In this document: positions 26,795-35,803 of the stretch, in pieces
Layout: every line of letters begins with the position of its first letter
Numbering within the stretch: position 1 is the stretch's first letter
Origin: JAHFUI01 sp039931615
Lineage (GTDB): Bacteria > Acidobacteriota > Vicinamibacteria > Vicinamibacterales > CAVVIG01
DNA: 64,000 nt
Assembly (NCBI GenBank): GCA_039931615.1
Contig: JBDTRR010000022.1
Location: 15,733-79,732 of the forward strand
Reading direction: 5' to 3'
The notes under the pieces: generated by a model
What the model was told of the DNA's origin: nothing
Seen by the model: only the letters and a program-made list of their open reading frames with translations
Database searches by the model: none
Made by a program: the position numbers and the translations under genes

Positions 26795-27838
26795 CTAGCG
26801 CCCCGCCGGGAAGACCGCGATGCGATCACCGCGGAACGATCCCACCCAGATCTCTTTTCCGACCTGGAGGGCGACCGTCCCCGAGCCGAACTCCGGCCCG
26901 TTGGGATGCCGGATGATCTCCTGGACCTTCAGGGTACTGGGGTTGATCTTGACGATGTTTGTCGTCTGCGCGGCCGCGGCGCCACCCTGGCCGGCCGCCA
27001 GCAGGGAGCCATCGGGCGCCCAGCGGATGTTGTCGACGCGGAAGCCGAGCGGCACCGTATCCCGCTTGACCGGCGACTGGCCGCGCGACAGCCGGAAGAA
27101 GTCCTGACTGCCCCAGGCGGCGACATACAGCCACTTGCCGTCCCTGGAGATCTCCAGGCCGTTGGCGCCCGAGGCCTCGCTGCCCGGAACCGCCGACCAG
27201 CCCTTGCCGGTATGCCATTCCCACAGCGTGCCGTTGTTCTGTCCCTCCATCATCCGGCCCCGGCCGTTGGCATCGACGCCGCGGGCGAGGTAGTCCGTCG
27301 CCATGAACCCGCCTTCCGGCAGTGCGATCACCTCGTTCAGGCCGATCGGGTCGGGTGCCACGGCGCATCCGACCCACGTGAAAGCCGGCGGCGTGGCGCG
27401 CGCATCGACCTCGAACACTTCGATCGATTCCCGCTTGCCGTGGTGGACCACGTAGAGCGTGTGGACCGAATTCCTGCCGGCGCGGATCGCCAGGCCGTGG
27501 GTCCTGAACGCCGCCTTGTCAGCCGCGTCGGGCGGGCCGGGACAGGAGTCGTAGGTCTTGCCATCCAGCTGTTCCCTGGCCTGAGCGGTGGGGTAGGCCG
27601 TCGTCGTCGCCCTGGAGCGGGTGTCGATCAGGCGGATCCCCCCGCTGGTGGAGAAGGCCGACGCGATCACCCAGTTCGACCGTGGTACCAGCACGAGATC
27701 TTCAGGGCCGTCCTGATCGCACACGAACGTGATGGCTCCGGATCCGACGCAGCCGGCCGGCGCCTGTCCGGCAATGGCCAACGGCGTCAGGACGAGGAGA
27801 ACCAGGCACGACCGCAAGAACGACGGGATTCGCATCAT
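26795..27838 (-). CDS. exported SMP-30/paraoxonase-like beta-propeller protein
   Basis: A 347-residue protein with a signal peptide (RSCLVLLVLTPLAIAGQA). The rest is a propeller of SMP-30/gluconolactonase or paraoxonase type: HGLAIRAGRNSVHTLYVVHHG, IGLNEVIALPEGGFMATDY, SGANGLEISRDGKWLYVAAW and FRVDNIRWAPDGSLLAAGQG are the usual calcium-site and blade motifs. Such enzymes hydrolyse lactones or esters. The start is probably ATG at 27838, with an in-frame ATG at 27847 as the alternative. It lies a few bases downstream of the DUF6152-like gene, so they are probably one operon. The substrate is unknown. Confidence 0.83.
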   Translation of the reverse strand: MMRIPSFLRSCLVLLVLTPLAIAGQAPAGCVGSGAITFVCDQDGPEDLVLVPRSNWVIASAFSTSGGIRLIDTRSRATTTAYPTAQAREQLDGKTYDSCPGPPDAADKAAFRTHGLAIRAGRNSVHTLYVVHHGKRESIEVFEVDARATPPAFTWVGCAVAPDPIGLNEVIALPEGGFMATDYLARGVDANGRGRMMEGQNNGTLWEWHTGKGWSAVPGSEASGANGLEISRDGKWLYVAAWGSQDFFRLSRGQSPVKRDTVPLGFRVDNIRWAPDGSLLAAGQGGAAAAQTTNIVKINPSTLKVQEIIRHPNGPEFGSGTVALQVGKEIWVGSFRGDRIAVFPAGR

Positions 27839-27850
27839 GATTTCCATTCA

Positions 27851-28294
27851 CTACTTGGGCGTGGCCACCGGGACGGTCGCCGAGTAGCCCGCGCCGCCGT
27901 CGCCGTCCCAATCCTTCTCGATTCCATGCCCGCGCGCCAGGTCGCCGTGCATCGGCGTGACGAATCCGAGCAGGCAGCCGTTGGATCCATCCCGAAGCAG
28001 GTGACAGCGTACCTTGATGGCGTCGCCGGGCTTCACGTCTTCGCGTTTGACGCCGACCCTGGTCAGGCCGCCGGGACCGGTGGCTTCGAGCGCCCAGGTC
28101 GTCGCCTCCCCTTTGTCGTCCTTGACCTCGAGGTAGATCCAGGAATGCGGCACGAGCAGGTGCACTTCCTTGACGGTTCCGTTCATCGCGGTCCACGTCG
28201 TCACGTTGTAGTTGCCGTGGGAATGGTGCGCGCCGACGGGCAGCACCGAACAGAGCGCGCAGACGAACGCGAGACTGACGGATCTGACGAGCAT
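27851..28294 (-). CDS. exported DUF6152-like protein
   Basis: A 147-residue exported protein. After the signal peptide it reads AHHSHGNYNVTTWT, then MNGTVKEVHLLVPHSWIYLEV, TWALEATGPGGLTRVGV and PGDAIKVRCHLLRDG. The HHS start, the PHSWIYLEV strand and the W-x-L-E motif are the pattern of the small family DUF6152, common in Acidobacteria and Proteobacteria. The double histidine at the mature N-terminus could bind metal, which is inference. The ribosome site AGGAGG sits just upstream of ATG 28294 and rules out the longer ORF. Confidence 0.8.
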   Translation of the reverse strand: MLVRSVSLAFVCALCSVLPVGAHHSHGNYNVTTWTAMNGTVKEVHLLVPHSWIYLEVKDDKGEATTWALEATGPGGLTRVGVKREDVKPGDAIKVRCHLLRDGSNGCLLGFVTPMHGDLARGHGIEKDWDGDGGAGYSATVPVATPK

Positions 28295-28331
28295 GCTCCC
28301 TCCTGACATCAGCAAGCGGTGGCCGCCCGCG

Positions 28332-29024
28332 TCATCGATTCGCCGGCGGCGGGGCCGGTCCGCCGGCGCGGGGCGGGGGCGGGGCCGGAAACGTCCATCC
28401 CTCGGAGTAGCCGGTCGTGTAGTACGAGCGATAGCGCAGCGGTCTGCCCTCTTCGTCGAGGAAGAGCATCGACTGCTGGAACAGCCCTGGCGCGGGCGCG
28501 CCGCGCGGCACGGTGCCTTCCAGGATATAGAGACGCGTACCGTGCCGGTAGATGGCGGCAAACGTCCGCGACCCGTCGGGGTTGGTCAGCTGAATCCGCT
28601 GCCCCTCGACGTTGTCCGAGACCGCCCACGCGTAGTGCGTGACCTTGGCGTTCCGCTGCAGGAACTGCCATGACGCGTAGACCATCGATCCCTGGACGTC
28701 GCCCCGCCAGTCGTTCTGGCAGGCATCGCTCTCGCCGCCGTTCTTCTTGCACTGGTCGGCGCGCGCGGTGTGGATTTTCTCCGCGTCGGCGTAGTCGACC
28801 ACCGTGACCGAGAAGCGGCTCGGACCGCTGTCGGCGCTGTAGACACGCCCCGGCAGGGTGATCCCGAATTCGGTGGTGTAGGGACTGTCCTGCACCTTCG
28901 GCTCGGCCGGGAAGTTGACGCCGAAGAGATCGGCTTTGCTGGCGTACTGGATCCACTCCTGGGCGTAGGAAGGGGCCGCGGTCAACAGGATCAACGCCGC
29001 CGTCATGACTGAACTCGGGCGCAT
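28332..29024 (-). CDS. exported protein of unknown function with Pro-rich tail
   Basis: A 230-residue protein with a signal peptide ending APSYAQ. The mature part starts WIQYASKADLFGVNFPAEP, which resembles the opening of a domain seen in many small exported proteins of soil bacteria that read phenotype-neutral in annotation. Four cysteines (DQCKKNGGES, DACQND) may form disulfides. The tail (TFPAPPPPRAGGPAPPPANR) is proline-rich and probably unfolded. I cannot assign a function. ATG at 29024 has a GGGAGAAG ribosome site; the ORF upstream runs into a tandem repeat. It lies 37 bases upstream of the DUF6152-like gene, on the same strand. Confidence 0.75.
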   Translation of the reverse strand: MRPSSVMTAALILLTAAPSYAQEWIQYASKADLFGVNFPAEPKVQDSPYTTEFGITLPGRVYSADSGPSRFSVTVVDYADAEKIHTARADQCKKNGGESDACQNDWRGDVQGSMVYASWQFLQRNAKVTHYAWAVSDNVEGQRIQLTNPDGSRTFAAIYRHGTRLYILEGTVPRGAPAPGLFQQSMLFLDEEGRPLRYRSYYTTGYSEGWTFPAPPPPRAGGPAPPPANR

Positions 29025-29033
29025 CTTCTCCCC

Positions 29034-29090
29034 CTTGGCGCGTTTGGCTTGGGGCGTTTGGCTTGGCGCGTTTGGCCTGGGCGCGCTTGG
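29034..29090. repeat. 14-base tandem repeat, four units
   Basis: CTTGGCGCGTTTGG, CTTGGGGCGTTTGG, CTTGGCGCGTTTGG and a diverged CCTGGGCGCGCTTGG lie head to tail between the cytochrome gene and the exported-protein gene. Confidence 0.85.
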
Positions 29091-29109
29091 CAAGATGTTC
29101 ACTCCGCTC

Positions 29110-30066
29110 CTACTGGCAACGGTTTCCGCCACTCCCTTCCGCCCCACCCTTGTCGCGATAGGCCTTGTGGCAGTTGGCACACGCGTCGTTCACCTTCTCG
29201 CTGATGTCGACGAACGCCTCGAAGTTTCGTGCCTGCGAGGCCCGATGCGCGAGCTTGCCGGCGTCGCTGAGCGCCGCCACGAACTGCCGCCAGTCGGCGC
29301 GCTCGACGGGAACCGCCCGGCCGTTCTGACACAGGCGCCCGGGTGTCAGGAACAGCGCGGCTGTCTCGGTGAGCGCAATCGCCGCCTGATCGACCGCCAG
29401 CCAGCCGCCGTAGACCGTCGATCCCCACTCGACATAGTCGAACGGCGCCGCAGCGGTCGGCTTTTTCGGCTGCGCGCCAGGATCCTTGAGTTGCAGGTTG
29501 AAGATGATATTCGAGTTGGGAAACGCGATCGCCCGCATCAGCTCGGCCAGGTTGCCTTCGGGCGGAGCCAGCGACGCCGTCGCCCCGGCACCCGGGGCCG
29601 CAGCGGGCGCGGCCGGCCTTGACGCCGTCGGGAAGACAACCTGCGCAGACGCGGCGTCGGTCAGTTCCGCCTGGCCGGCGGCAAACCTCCCGCCTTGAAG
29701 AATGAAGGCCGTCAGGTCGGTCGACTGTTGCCGGGACAGGCTGCCGGGCAGGCTGAACGGCATCGTCTTCTGAACCTTGTCGACCAGGGTCCCGATCGGA
29801 CGTGCACTCCAGTTCGCCAGGAAGCCGGCGCCGGCCAGCGGCGGTCCGCTCGCGCCTTCCAGCGCCCCGCCGTGACAGTCCGCGCATTGAGCCTGGTAGA
29901 TCAGCTGGCCGCGCGCCGCCTGCGCCGTGGAGTAGACGCCGTCGGTGACCGAACGCAGCTGGCCGGCCTGTCCGGTCAGCGACAATCCGGCGACGATCGC
30001 GCCGGCGCACCAGGCCGCGCCGACCACCGCCGCGGGCGCGGTCGAACCCCATGGAATCAGGCGCAT
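29110..30066 (-). CDS. two-heme cytochrome: class I domain plus C-terminal c-prime-like domain
   Basis: A 318-residue exported cytochrome. The first heme site CADCHGGALEG lies about 65 residues in and belongs to a class I cytochrome c with a later KTMPF methionine. The second, CANCHKAYRD, is within about 20 residues of the C-terminus in the position and context of cytochrome c-prime/c556 proteins (helical bundle with heme at the end). The two are joined by an Ala/Pro linker. A fusion of these two heme folds is unusual. The ribosome site AGGAGG precedes ATG 30066. It heads a minus-strand run of exported proteins. Confidence 0.87.
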   Translation of the reverse strand: MRLIPWGSTAPAAVVGAAWCAGAIVAGLSLTGQAGQLRSVTDGVYSTAQAARGQLIYQAQCADCHGGALEGASGPPLAGAGFLANWSARPIGTLVDKVQKTMPFSLPGSLSRQQSTDLTAFILQGGRFAAGQAELTDAASAQVVFPTASRPAAPAAAPGAGATASLAPPEGNLAELMRAIAFPNSNIIFNLQLKDPGAQPKKPTAAAPFDYVEWGSTVYGGWLAVDQAAIALTETAALFLTPGRLCQNGRAVPVERADWRQFVAALSDAGKLAHRASQARNFEAFVDISEKVNDACANCHKAYRDKGGAEGSGGNRCQ

Positions 30067-30092
30067 CGGACCCTCCTGCAGGACTTCTTCAT

Positions 30093-30136
30093 CCGTACGT
30101 CGTGTCCGGCTTCTATTCATCGTACGTGGGGTCCGG
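30093..30136. repeat. palindromic CGTACGTGG-type repeat, two fragments
   Basis: CCGTACGTCGTGTCCGGCTT and CGTACGTGGGGTCCGGC lie in the same orientation between two genes; each matches the left end of the composite element at 23605. Confidence 0.65.
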
Positions 30137-30153
30137 CCGAAGAACTGCTTGCC

Positions 30154-30396
30154 TCATTCGTCGTCAAGGACTGCCTCCGGCTCGCCGCCCAGGATCTCGT
30201 TGGCCCGTTCGACGTCTTCCGCTCTGACGACGAGCTCGACGCCGCTGCCCACCCACAGATGCGGCCGCATCCCGCCGGCGTCGTCGGCCCGGATCATCGA
30301 ATCGATCTCGGCGGCTTCCAGCGCCGTCTTCGCCAGCTGTGCGTCGATGTCGTTGAGAAACGTTCGAAGAACCACGAGATCGGGGTGGTTGGTCAT
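30154..30396 (-). CDS. DUF2007-like small protein
   Basis: An 80-residue protein: LVVLRTFLNDIDAQLAKTAL, EAAEIDSMIRADDAGG, then VELVVRAEDVERANEILGG and an acidic tail. This two-strand, two-helix pattern (a fold that senses or binds a small ligand or a protein partner) matches the DUF2007 family, sometimes called putative signal-transducing protein. GGAGGGTG precedes the ATG. It is isolated, with a repeat upstream and the MutS-like gene downstream, convergent with nothing. Confidence 0.8.
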   Translation of the reverse strand: MTNHPDLVVLRTFLNDIDAQLAKTALEAAEIDSMIRADDAGGMRPHLWVGSGVELVVRAEDVERANEILGGEPEAVLDDE

Positions 30397-30469
30397 GGCA
30401 CCCTCCGGCGCATTCGCTCCGAGAACGGCATTCTACGCCCGGACGGGCCGGCCGCCCGAGGGGATTCGG

Positions 30470-32110
30470 TCAGGCCGATCCGGAACCGGCCAACCGCCGC
30501 TGCCGGTCGAGATCGGCCGCGCGCGCCAGCGCCCGCGCCACCATTCGATCCGGCGCGCCGTGCAGCTTCAGCAGGGTGATGGCGTTGCGCGTGGTCGCCG
30601 GTCCCGCCTGCAGGCGATACTCGAACACCAGGCCGCGTGGACCAAGCGAGTCCGTGAAGTGATAGGGCACATAGTCGTGCCGCAAGAGATCCACCAGTTC
30701 GCCATCATGCGTCGCCGCAACGACGAGGTGCGCCTGATTGGCGCCGAGCTCCAGCAGGACCGCCTCGGCCGCCGCGATCCGCTCGACCGCGTTGGTGCCA
30801 CGAAACAGCTCGTCGAAGAGGAACAGGTGCGGCTCGACGGTGCGGCTGAGCCTGACCAGCGCCATCACCGCCTCGACCTCGACCAGGTAATAGCTCTTGC
30901 CGTGCAGTAGATCGTCGGCGCGGCCGATGCAGCTGCGGACGTGCAGGACCGGCGCCTCGTAGGCCGTGGCGAGGCAGGTGTTGATCGTCTGCGCCAGGAC
31001 CGTGGTCACGCCTAAGGTGCGGACGAATGTCGTCTTGCCGGACATGTTGGAGCCGGTCACCAGGATGCCGTGCGGCGGTCCCAGCGTGATGGAATTGGGC
31101 ACGGCCGACGCCACCAGCGGATGCCGCAGATCGGTCAGGACCGCGGCCGAGCCGGCGGGGAGGAAGTGCGGCCGCGTCCAGCGCGGCGTGCCGGTCCGGT
31201 AGGAGGCGATGCTGATCGCCACGTCGACGTCTCCGACCGCCGCGATGACGCGCAGCAGCCCCGCACCGTGGGTCCGGATTTCCCGCGCCGCGAAATACAG
31301 CAGCGTCAGGTCGAGAAGGAAGAGGAGATTCAGGTATTCGAGCAGGAGGGAGGCGAAACCGCCCGAGGCGGCGGCCGTCCGATCCCGGGTCGCCCATCGC
31401 GCGTAGCCGCGGAGCCGCCGCAGCGCCCGCACGTCCTCCCGAAGCGGCGCCGTAATCGGCGCGCATGCCGCCTCGTCGAACACCGCCAGCGTCACCCCGG
31501 CGTTGACCAGCGGCGCGACCTCCCGGAACGATCCCAGCCGGGCGCGGCCGAGCCGCTCGGCGGTCGCGATGCGCAGCAGCAGGTTGGTGACGGTGACCAA
31601 CGGGACGACCAGCAGCAGCCGTGGCCACAGCGCTGCCAGCAGCAGCGCGCCGGTCGTCGATACGGTGATGATCGGAAACACGACGTGCCAGCGCCGCGGC
31701 TGGAACGACCCCGGCTGGCCGAGCCAGCGCAGCTGGTAGCCCCAGGGATCCCGGATCCGGGCGAGCACCGCCTGGGCGCGCTCGCGCAGCGCCGGCTGCG
31801 CCGCCAGCCGCATCACCAGCGACTCCAGCGCCTCGCGATCGACCGCGATCGGCCCCGATCGAAGCCGGTGGTAGAGGCGTTGCTGGCCGATCGTGCTTTC
31901 GGTCCGGTCGATCGCGGCGAACACCGCGTCCATGTCGAGATCGTCCCAGGTCCGATCGTCCAGCGAGCCGTGGCCGCCCGCGGCGGCCACCTCGGCCCGA
32001 TGGTAGTGCGCGATCAGCGGCATGTTGCGGGCAACCCGCCGCGGCCGGCCCCACTCCGCGCGAATCCGCCGCAGCGTCTGCCGGCGAACGTGCCAGTCGA
32101 TCGCTGCCAC
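30470..32110 (-). CDS. MutS-family ATPase with membrane helices
   Basis: A 546-residue or longer protein ending in a MutS-type ATPase domain: Walker A GSNMSGKTTFVRTLG at about 353-366 and Walker B FLFDELFRGTNAVER near 430. The middle is a helical MutS-like core interrupted by two hydrophobic helices (about 141-180). There is no mismatch-recognition domain, so a role in mismatch repair is unlikely. The start is unclear: GTG at 32110 is the first usual start codon, yet the 20 in-frame codons before it, reaching back to the stop of the epimerase gene, encode a good membrane helix (ASTIASLLFVAAVAVVLPFV). A non-standard start such as ATC or CTG is possible. Confidence 0.82.
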   Translation of the reverse strand: MAAIDWHVRRQTLRRIRAEWGRPRRVARNMPLIAHYHRAEVAAAGGHGSLDDRTWDDLDMDAVFAAIDRTESTIGQQRLYHRLRSGPIAVDREALESLVMRLAAQPALRERAQAVLARIRDPWGYQLRWLGQPGSFQPRRWHVVFPIITVSTTGALLLAALWPRLLLVVPLVTVTNLLLRIATAERLGRARLGSFREVAPLVNAGVTLAVFDEAACAPITAPLREDVRALRRLRGYARWATRDRTAAASGGFASLLLEYLNLLFLLDLTLLYFAAREIRTHGAGLLRVIAAVGDVDVAISIASYRTGTPRWTRPHFLPAGSAAVLTDLRHPLVASAVPNSITLGPPHGILVTGSNMSGKTTFVRTLGVTTVLAQTINTCLATAYEAPVLHVRSCIGRADDLLHGKSYYLVEVEAVMALVRLSRTVEPHLFLFDELFRGTNAVERIAAAEAVLLELGANQAHLVVAATHDGELVDLLRHDYVPYHFTDSLGPRGLVFEYRLQAGPATTRNAITLLKLHGAPDRMVARALARAADLDRQRRLAGSGSA

Positions 32111-32170
32111 GACGAACGGCAGGACGACTGCGACGGCGGCGACGAAGAGGAGGGAAGCGATGGTCGAGGC

Positions 32171-33106
<936 letters not shown>

Positions 33107-33210
33107 GGCTTCGAGTTTCTGCTGTGAGCTTCCGGCAGCCCCCACCTCGGCAGGCCGCCCGCTGCTGGAGCCGGCCGCCGTCCGATCGGAGCGGGTCGTA
33201 CCGGTGTCGG

Positions 33211-34650
33211 TTAGTAGGCGTGCTTATGGAAAAAGCCCTTGATGACGGTCAGCCACATGATCTTGAGATCGAGGCGGACCGACCAGTTCTCGATGTAGTA
33301 CAGGTCGTATTCGATGCGCTTTTCGAGCGGCGTATTGCCGCGCCAGCCGTTGACCTGCGCCCAGCCGGTCAGCCCGGCTTTCACCTTGTGGCGCAGCATG
33401 TACTGCGGAATCCGGTGCCGGAACTGTTCGACGAAGTGCGGCCGCTCCGGCCGCGGCCCGACGATCGACATATCACCGGTCAGCACGTTCCAGAGCTGCG
33501 GCAGCTCGTCGATGTTCGATCGCCGCAGGAACCGGCCGAGCGCGGTGACGCGCGGATCGTCCTTCTGCGCCCACACCGGCCCGGTCTCCCGCTCCGCGTC
33601 GTCGTGCATCGAGCGGAACTTGACGATCGAGAACGGCTTGCCATCCAGCCCCATCCGCTCCTGGCGGTAGAAGATCGGCCCGTTCGAGGTCAGCCTGACC
33701 AGCAGCGCGATCATCGCCAGCGGCAGCCCGAATGCCGCCAGCGCCAGGCAGGAGATGGCGATGTCGATGGCCCGCTTGACGACGCTGTTGAACCCCTGCA
33801 GCGGGATGTCGTTGACGTTGATGACCGGGATGCCGTCGAGATCTTCGAGCCGGGCGCGGAGCGCGATCACCTGCAGCAGATCCGGCACGACCTTGACGTC
33901 GACAATCTCGCGGCTGGTGCTCTCGATCAGCTCGATCATCCGCAGATGCTGTTCGGGCGGCAGCGCGATGTAGAGGTGGTCGATCGTCTCGCGCTGGGCG
34001 ATCTCCGCCGCCTCGTCGATGGTGCCGAGCAGCGGCAGCCCGCGGTAGCCGAGGTGATCGCCGGCGGCCCGATCGTCGACGAAGCCGATGATCTGGTAGC
34101 CGAGCTCGCGGTGCTCGAGGATCTTGTCGGCGACGAGGCGCCCGAGCTCGCCCGATCCAGCGATCAGGATTCGCTTGAGACCGATCCCCGCCCGCCAGCG
34201 GCGTTCGAGCATGTCGCGCACGAACTCCCGCGAGGCGTAGGCCAGCGCCGTGTTGAGGACGATGAAGATGACCCAGGCCGGCTGGGACACCTCGTAGGCG
34301 CCGCGAATCCGGGCGGCAGTGTCCGCGAAATAGGTCTGGACATAGAGCGTGGCGACGATGCCGAAGACGACGGTCAGGATGCTGCCGACGAACACGGCAA
34401 AGAAGTCATCGACGCGCGAGCGGCCGCGCCGCAGGCGGTAGAGGCCCTGGATCTGGAACGCGAGCGGAACCAGGAGGGCGATGAAGGGCAGCAGATTGAC
34501 GTACTGCCGCAGCGGCGGAACGCCTTTCGGATACGGGAGCAGCCCGGTCTGGAACCGCAGGAGGTAGGCGAGAAGGAAGGCGATCACTCCGAGGCTGGCA
34601 TCGGAGATGACGTGAAACGCGATCAGCAGTCGATTGTGGCGCTTCACCAC
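33211..34650 (-). CDS. polyprenyl-phosphate glycosylphosphotransferase (WbaP/ExoY type)
   Basis: A 479-residue initiating enzyme of exopolysaccharide synthesis. Four N-terminal membrane helices are followed by a CoA-binding-like Rossmann domain (ILIAGSGELGRLVADKI), a fifth helix (AIDIAISCLALAAFGLPLAM) and the catalytic sugar-phosphate transferase domain. Its signatures are FYRQERMGLDGKPFSIVKFR, DELPQLWNVLTGDMSIVGPR and KVKAGLTGWAQVNGWRG. It would transfer a sugar-1-phosphate to undecaprenyl phosphate at the inner membrane. The start is GTG at 34650 or 34647, overlapping the upstream glycosyltransferase gene by several bases, which implies coupled translation. Confidence 0.92.
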   Translation of the reverse strand: MVKRHNRLLIAFHVISDASLGVIAFLLAYLLRFQTGLLPYPKGVPPLRQYVNLLPFIALLVPLAFQIQGLYRLRRGRSRVDDFFAVFVGSILTVVFGIVATLYVQTYFADTAARIRGAYEVSQPAWVIFIVLNTALAYASREFVRDMLERRWRAGIGLKRILIAGSGELGRLVADKILEHRELGYQIIGFVDDRAAGDHLGYRGLPLLGTIDEAAEIAQRETIDHLYIALPPEQHLRMIELIESTSREIVDVKVVPDLLQVIALRARLEDLDGIPVINVNDIPLQGFNSVVKRAIDIAISCLALAAFGLPLAMIALLVRLTSNGPIFYRQERMGLDGKPFSIVKFRSMHDDAERETGPVWAQKDDPRVTALGRFLRRSNIDELPQLWNVLTGDMSIVGPRPERPHFVEQFRHRIPQYMLRHKVKAGLTGWAQVNGWRGNTPLEKRIEYDLYYIENWSVRLDLKIMWLTVIKGFFHKHAY

Positions 34651-35765
34651 GTCCGGCCCCCGTCGCGCACTGTGGCGTCGACGATGGCCGTCATCTCGTC
34701 GCCGAACCTGGCGCGCCCGAAGCGTTCGGCGTGCCGCCGGATGACGGCGGCGTCGAAGCGACGGGACAGCGCGTCGCGAATCGCCGCCGCGAACGCCTGC
34801 GGCGTCGGCTGATCGACCAGCAGGCCGGTTTCGCCCGGAACGACCGTCTCGACGGCGCCGCCCCGGCCGAGCGCCACCACCGGGCGGCCGCACGCCTGCG
34901 CCTCGACCGGCACGATCCCGAAGTCCTCTTCGCCGGGCATCAGGATGAGGGCCGCCCGGTTGTACTGGTCGCGCACCTGCTCATCGTCCAGGCGGCCGAG
35001 GAACGTCACGTCGGCGGACGACTGGGCCGCCAGCCGCTCGAGCCGCGGGCGGTCCGGTCCGCCGCCGATGATCGACAGGGGCACGCCGGCGAGGCGGCAG
35101 GCGTCGATCGCCACCTCGACGCGCTTGTAGGGAACCAGCGCCGATACCATCAAGCAGCCGCCCTTGTCGGGCGCAATCGACGCATCTGGTTGGAAGAACT
35201 CTGTATCAACGGGCGGATATACCACGCTGGCCTCGCGATTATAGTATCGGCCGATCCTCCGCGCAACATGTTGGGAATTCGTCACATAGCGGTCGACGCG
35301 CCCGGCGGTGGCGCGGTCCCATCGAGCCAGCGCGGCCATCACGGGCCGGGCGAGCGCACTGCCGATCCGGCCCAGCCGCTCCGGACCGAAATAGGCGTCG
35401 AACTGGTCCCAGGCGTAACGCATCGGCGTGTGGCAATAGCAGACGTGGACGGCCCTCGGACCGGCAATCACCGACTTGGCCACACAGTGGCTGCTGCTGA
35501 TGACCAGATCGAACGGCTCGAGGTCGAATTGCTCGACCAGGACGGGAAACAGCGGCAGGCACTTCCGGTAGTAGCGGCGGACGGCAGGAAGATACTGAAG
35601 CAAGGAAGGGTGAATCGGGGCGCGTTCAATCGTCGCCGACACCGATCCGCGGACGTGCAGCAGGGTGAACAGGTCGGCGTCGGGATACCGCTCGCAGAGC
35701 GCTTCCAGCACCTTCTCGCCGCCGCGCATCCCGGTCAGCCAGTCGTGGACGATAGCGATACGCAT
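34644..35765 (-). CDS. GT4-family glycosyltransferase
   Basis: A 373-residue GT-B glycosyltransferase with N-terminal IVHDWLTGMRGGEKVLEAL and the C-terminal donor-binding region RAALILMPGEEDFGIVPVEAQA, which holds the E-x7-E motif of GT4. HTPMRYAWDQFDAYFG resembles WbdA/mannosyl-type enzymes, but the sugar cannot be predicted. It overlaps the start of the glycosylphosphotransferase gene, so it acts in the same polysaccharide assembly pathway at the cytoplasmic face of the membrane. Confidence 0.9.
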   Translation of the reverse strand: MRIAIVHDWLTGMRGGEKVLEALCERYPDADLFTLLHVRGSVSATIERAPIHPSLLQYLPAVRRYYRKCLPLFPVLVEQFDLEPFDLVISSSHCVAKSVIAGPRAVHVCYCHTPMRYAWDQFDAYFGPERLGRIGSALARPVMAALARWDRATAGRVDRYVTNSQHVARRIGRYYNREASVVYPPVDTEFFQPDASIAPDKGGCLMVSALVPYKRVEVAIDACRLAGVPLSIIGGGPDRPRLERLAAQSSADVTFLGRLDDEQVRDQYNRAALILMPGEEDFGIVPVEAQACGRPVVALGRGGAVETVVPGETGLLVDQPTPQAFAAAIRDALSRRFDAAVIRRHAERFGRARFGDEMTAIVDATVRDGGRTW

Positions 35766-35802
35766 TTCACTCTCGAAGACGCGGAGGGTACGAGGACGTG
35801 AG
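35765..35802. repeat. intergenic GAGGACGCGGAGG-type repeat, degenerate
   Basis: CTCGAAGACGCGGAGGGTAC followed by GAGGACGTGAGG fills the gap between two glycosyltransferase genes and resembles the repeat at 5891. Confidence 0.5.
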
Positions 35803-35803
35803 G

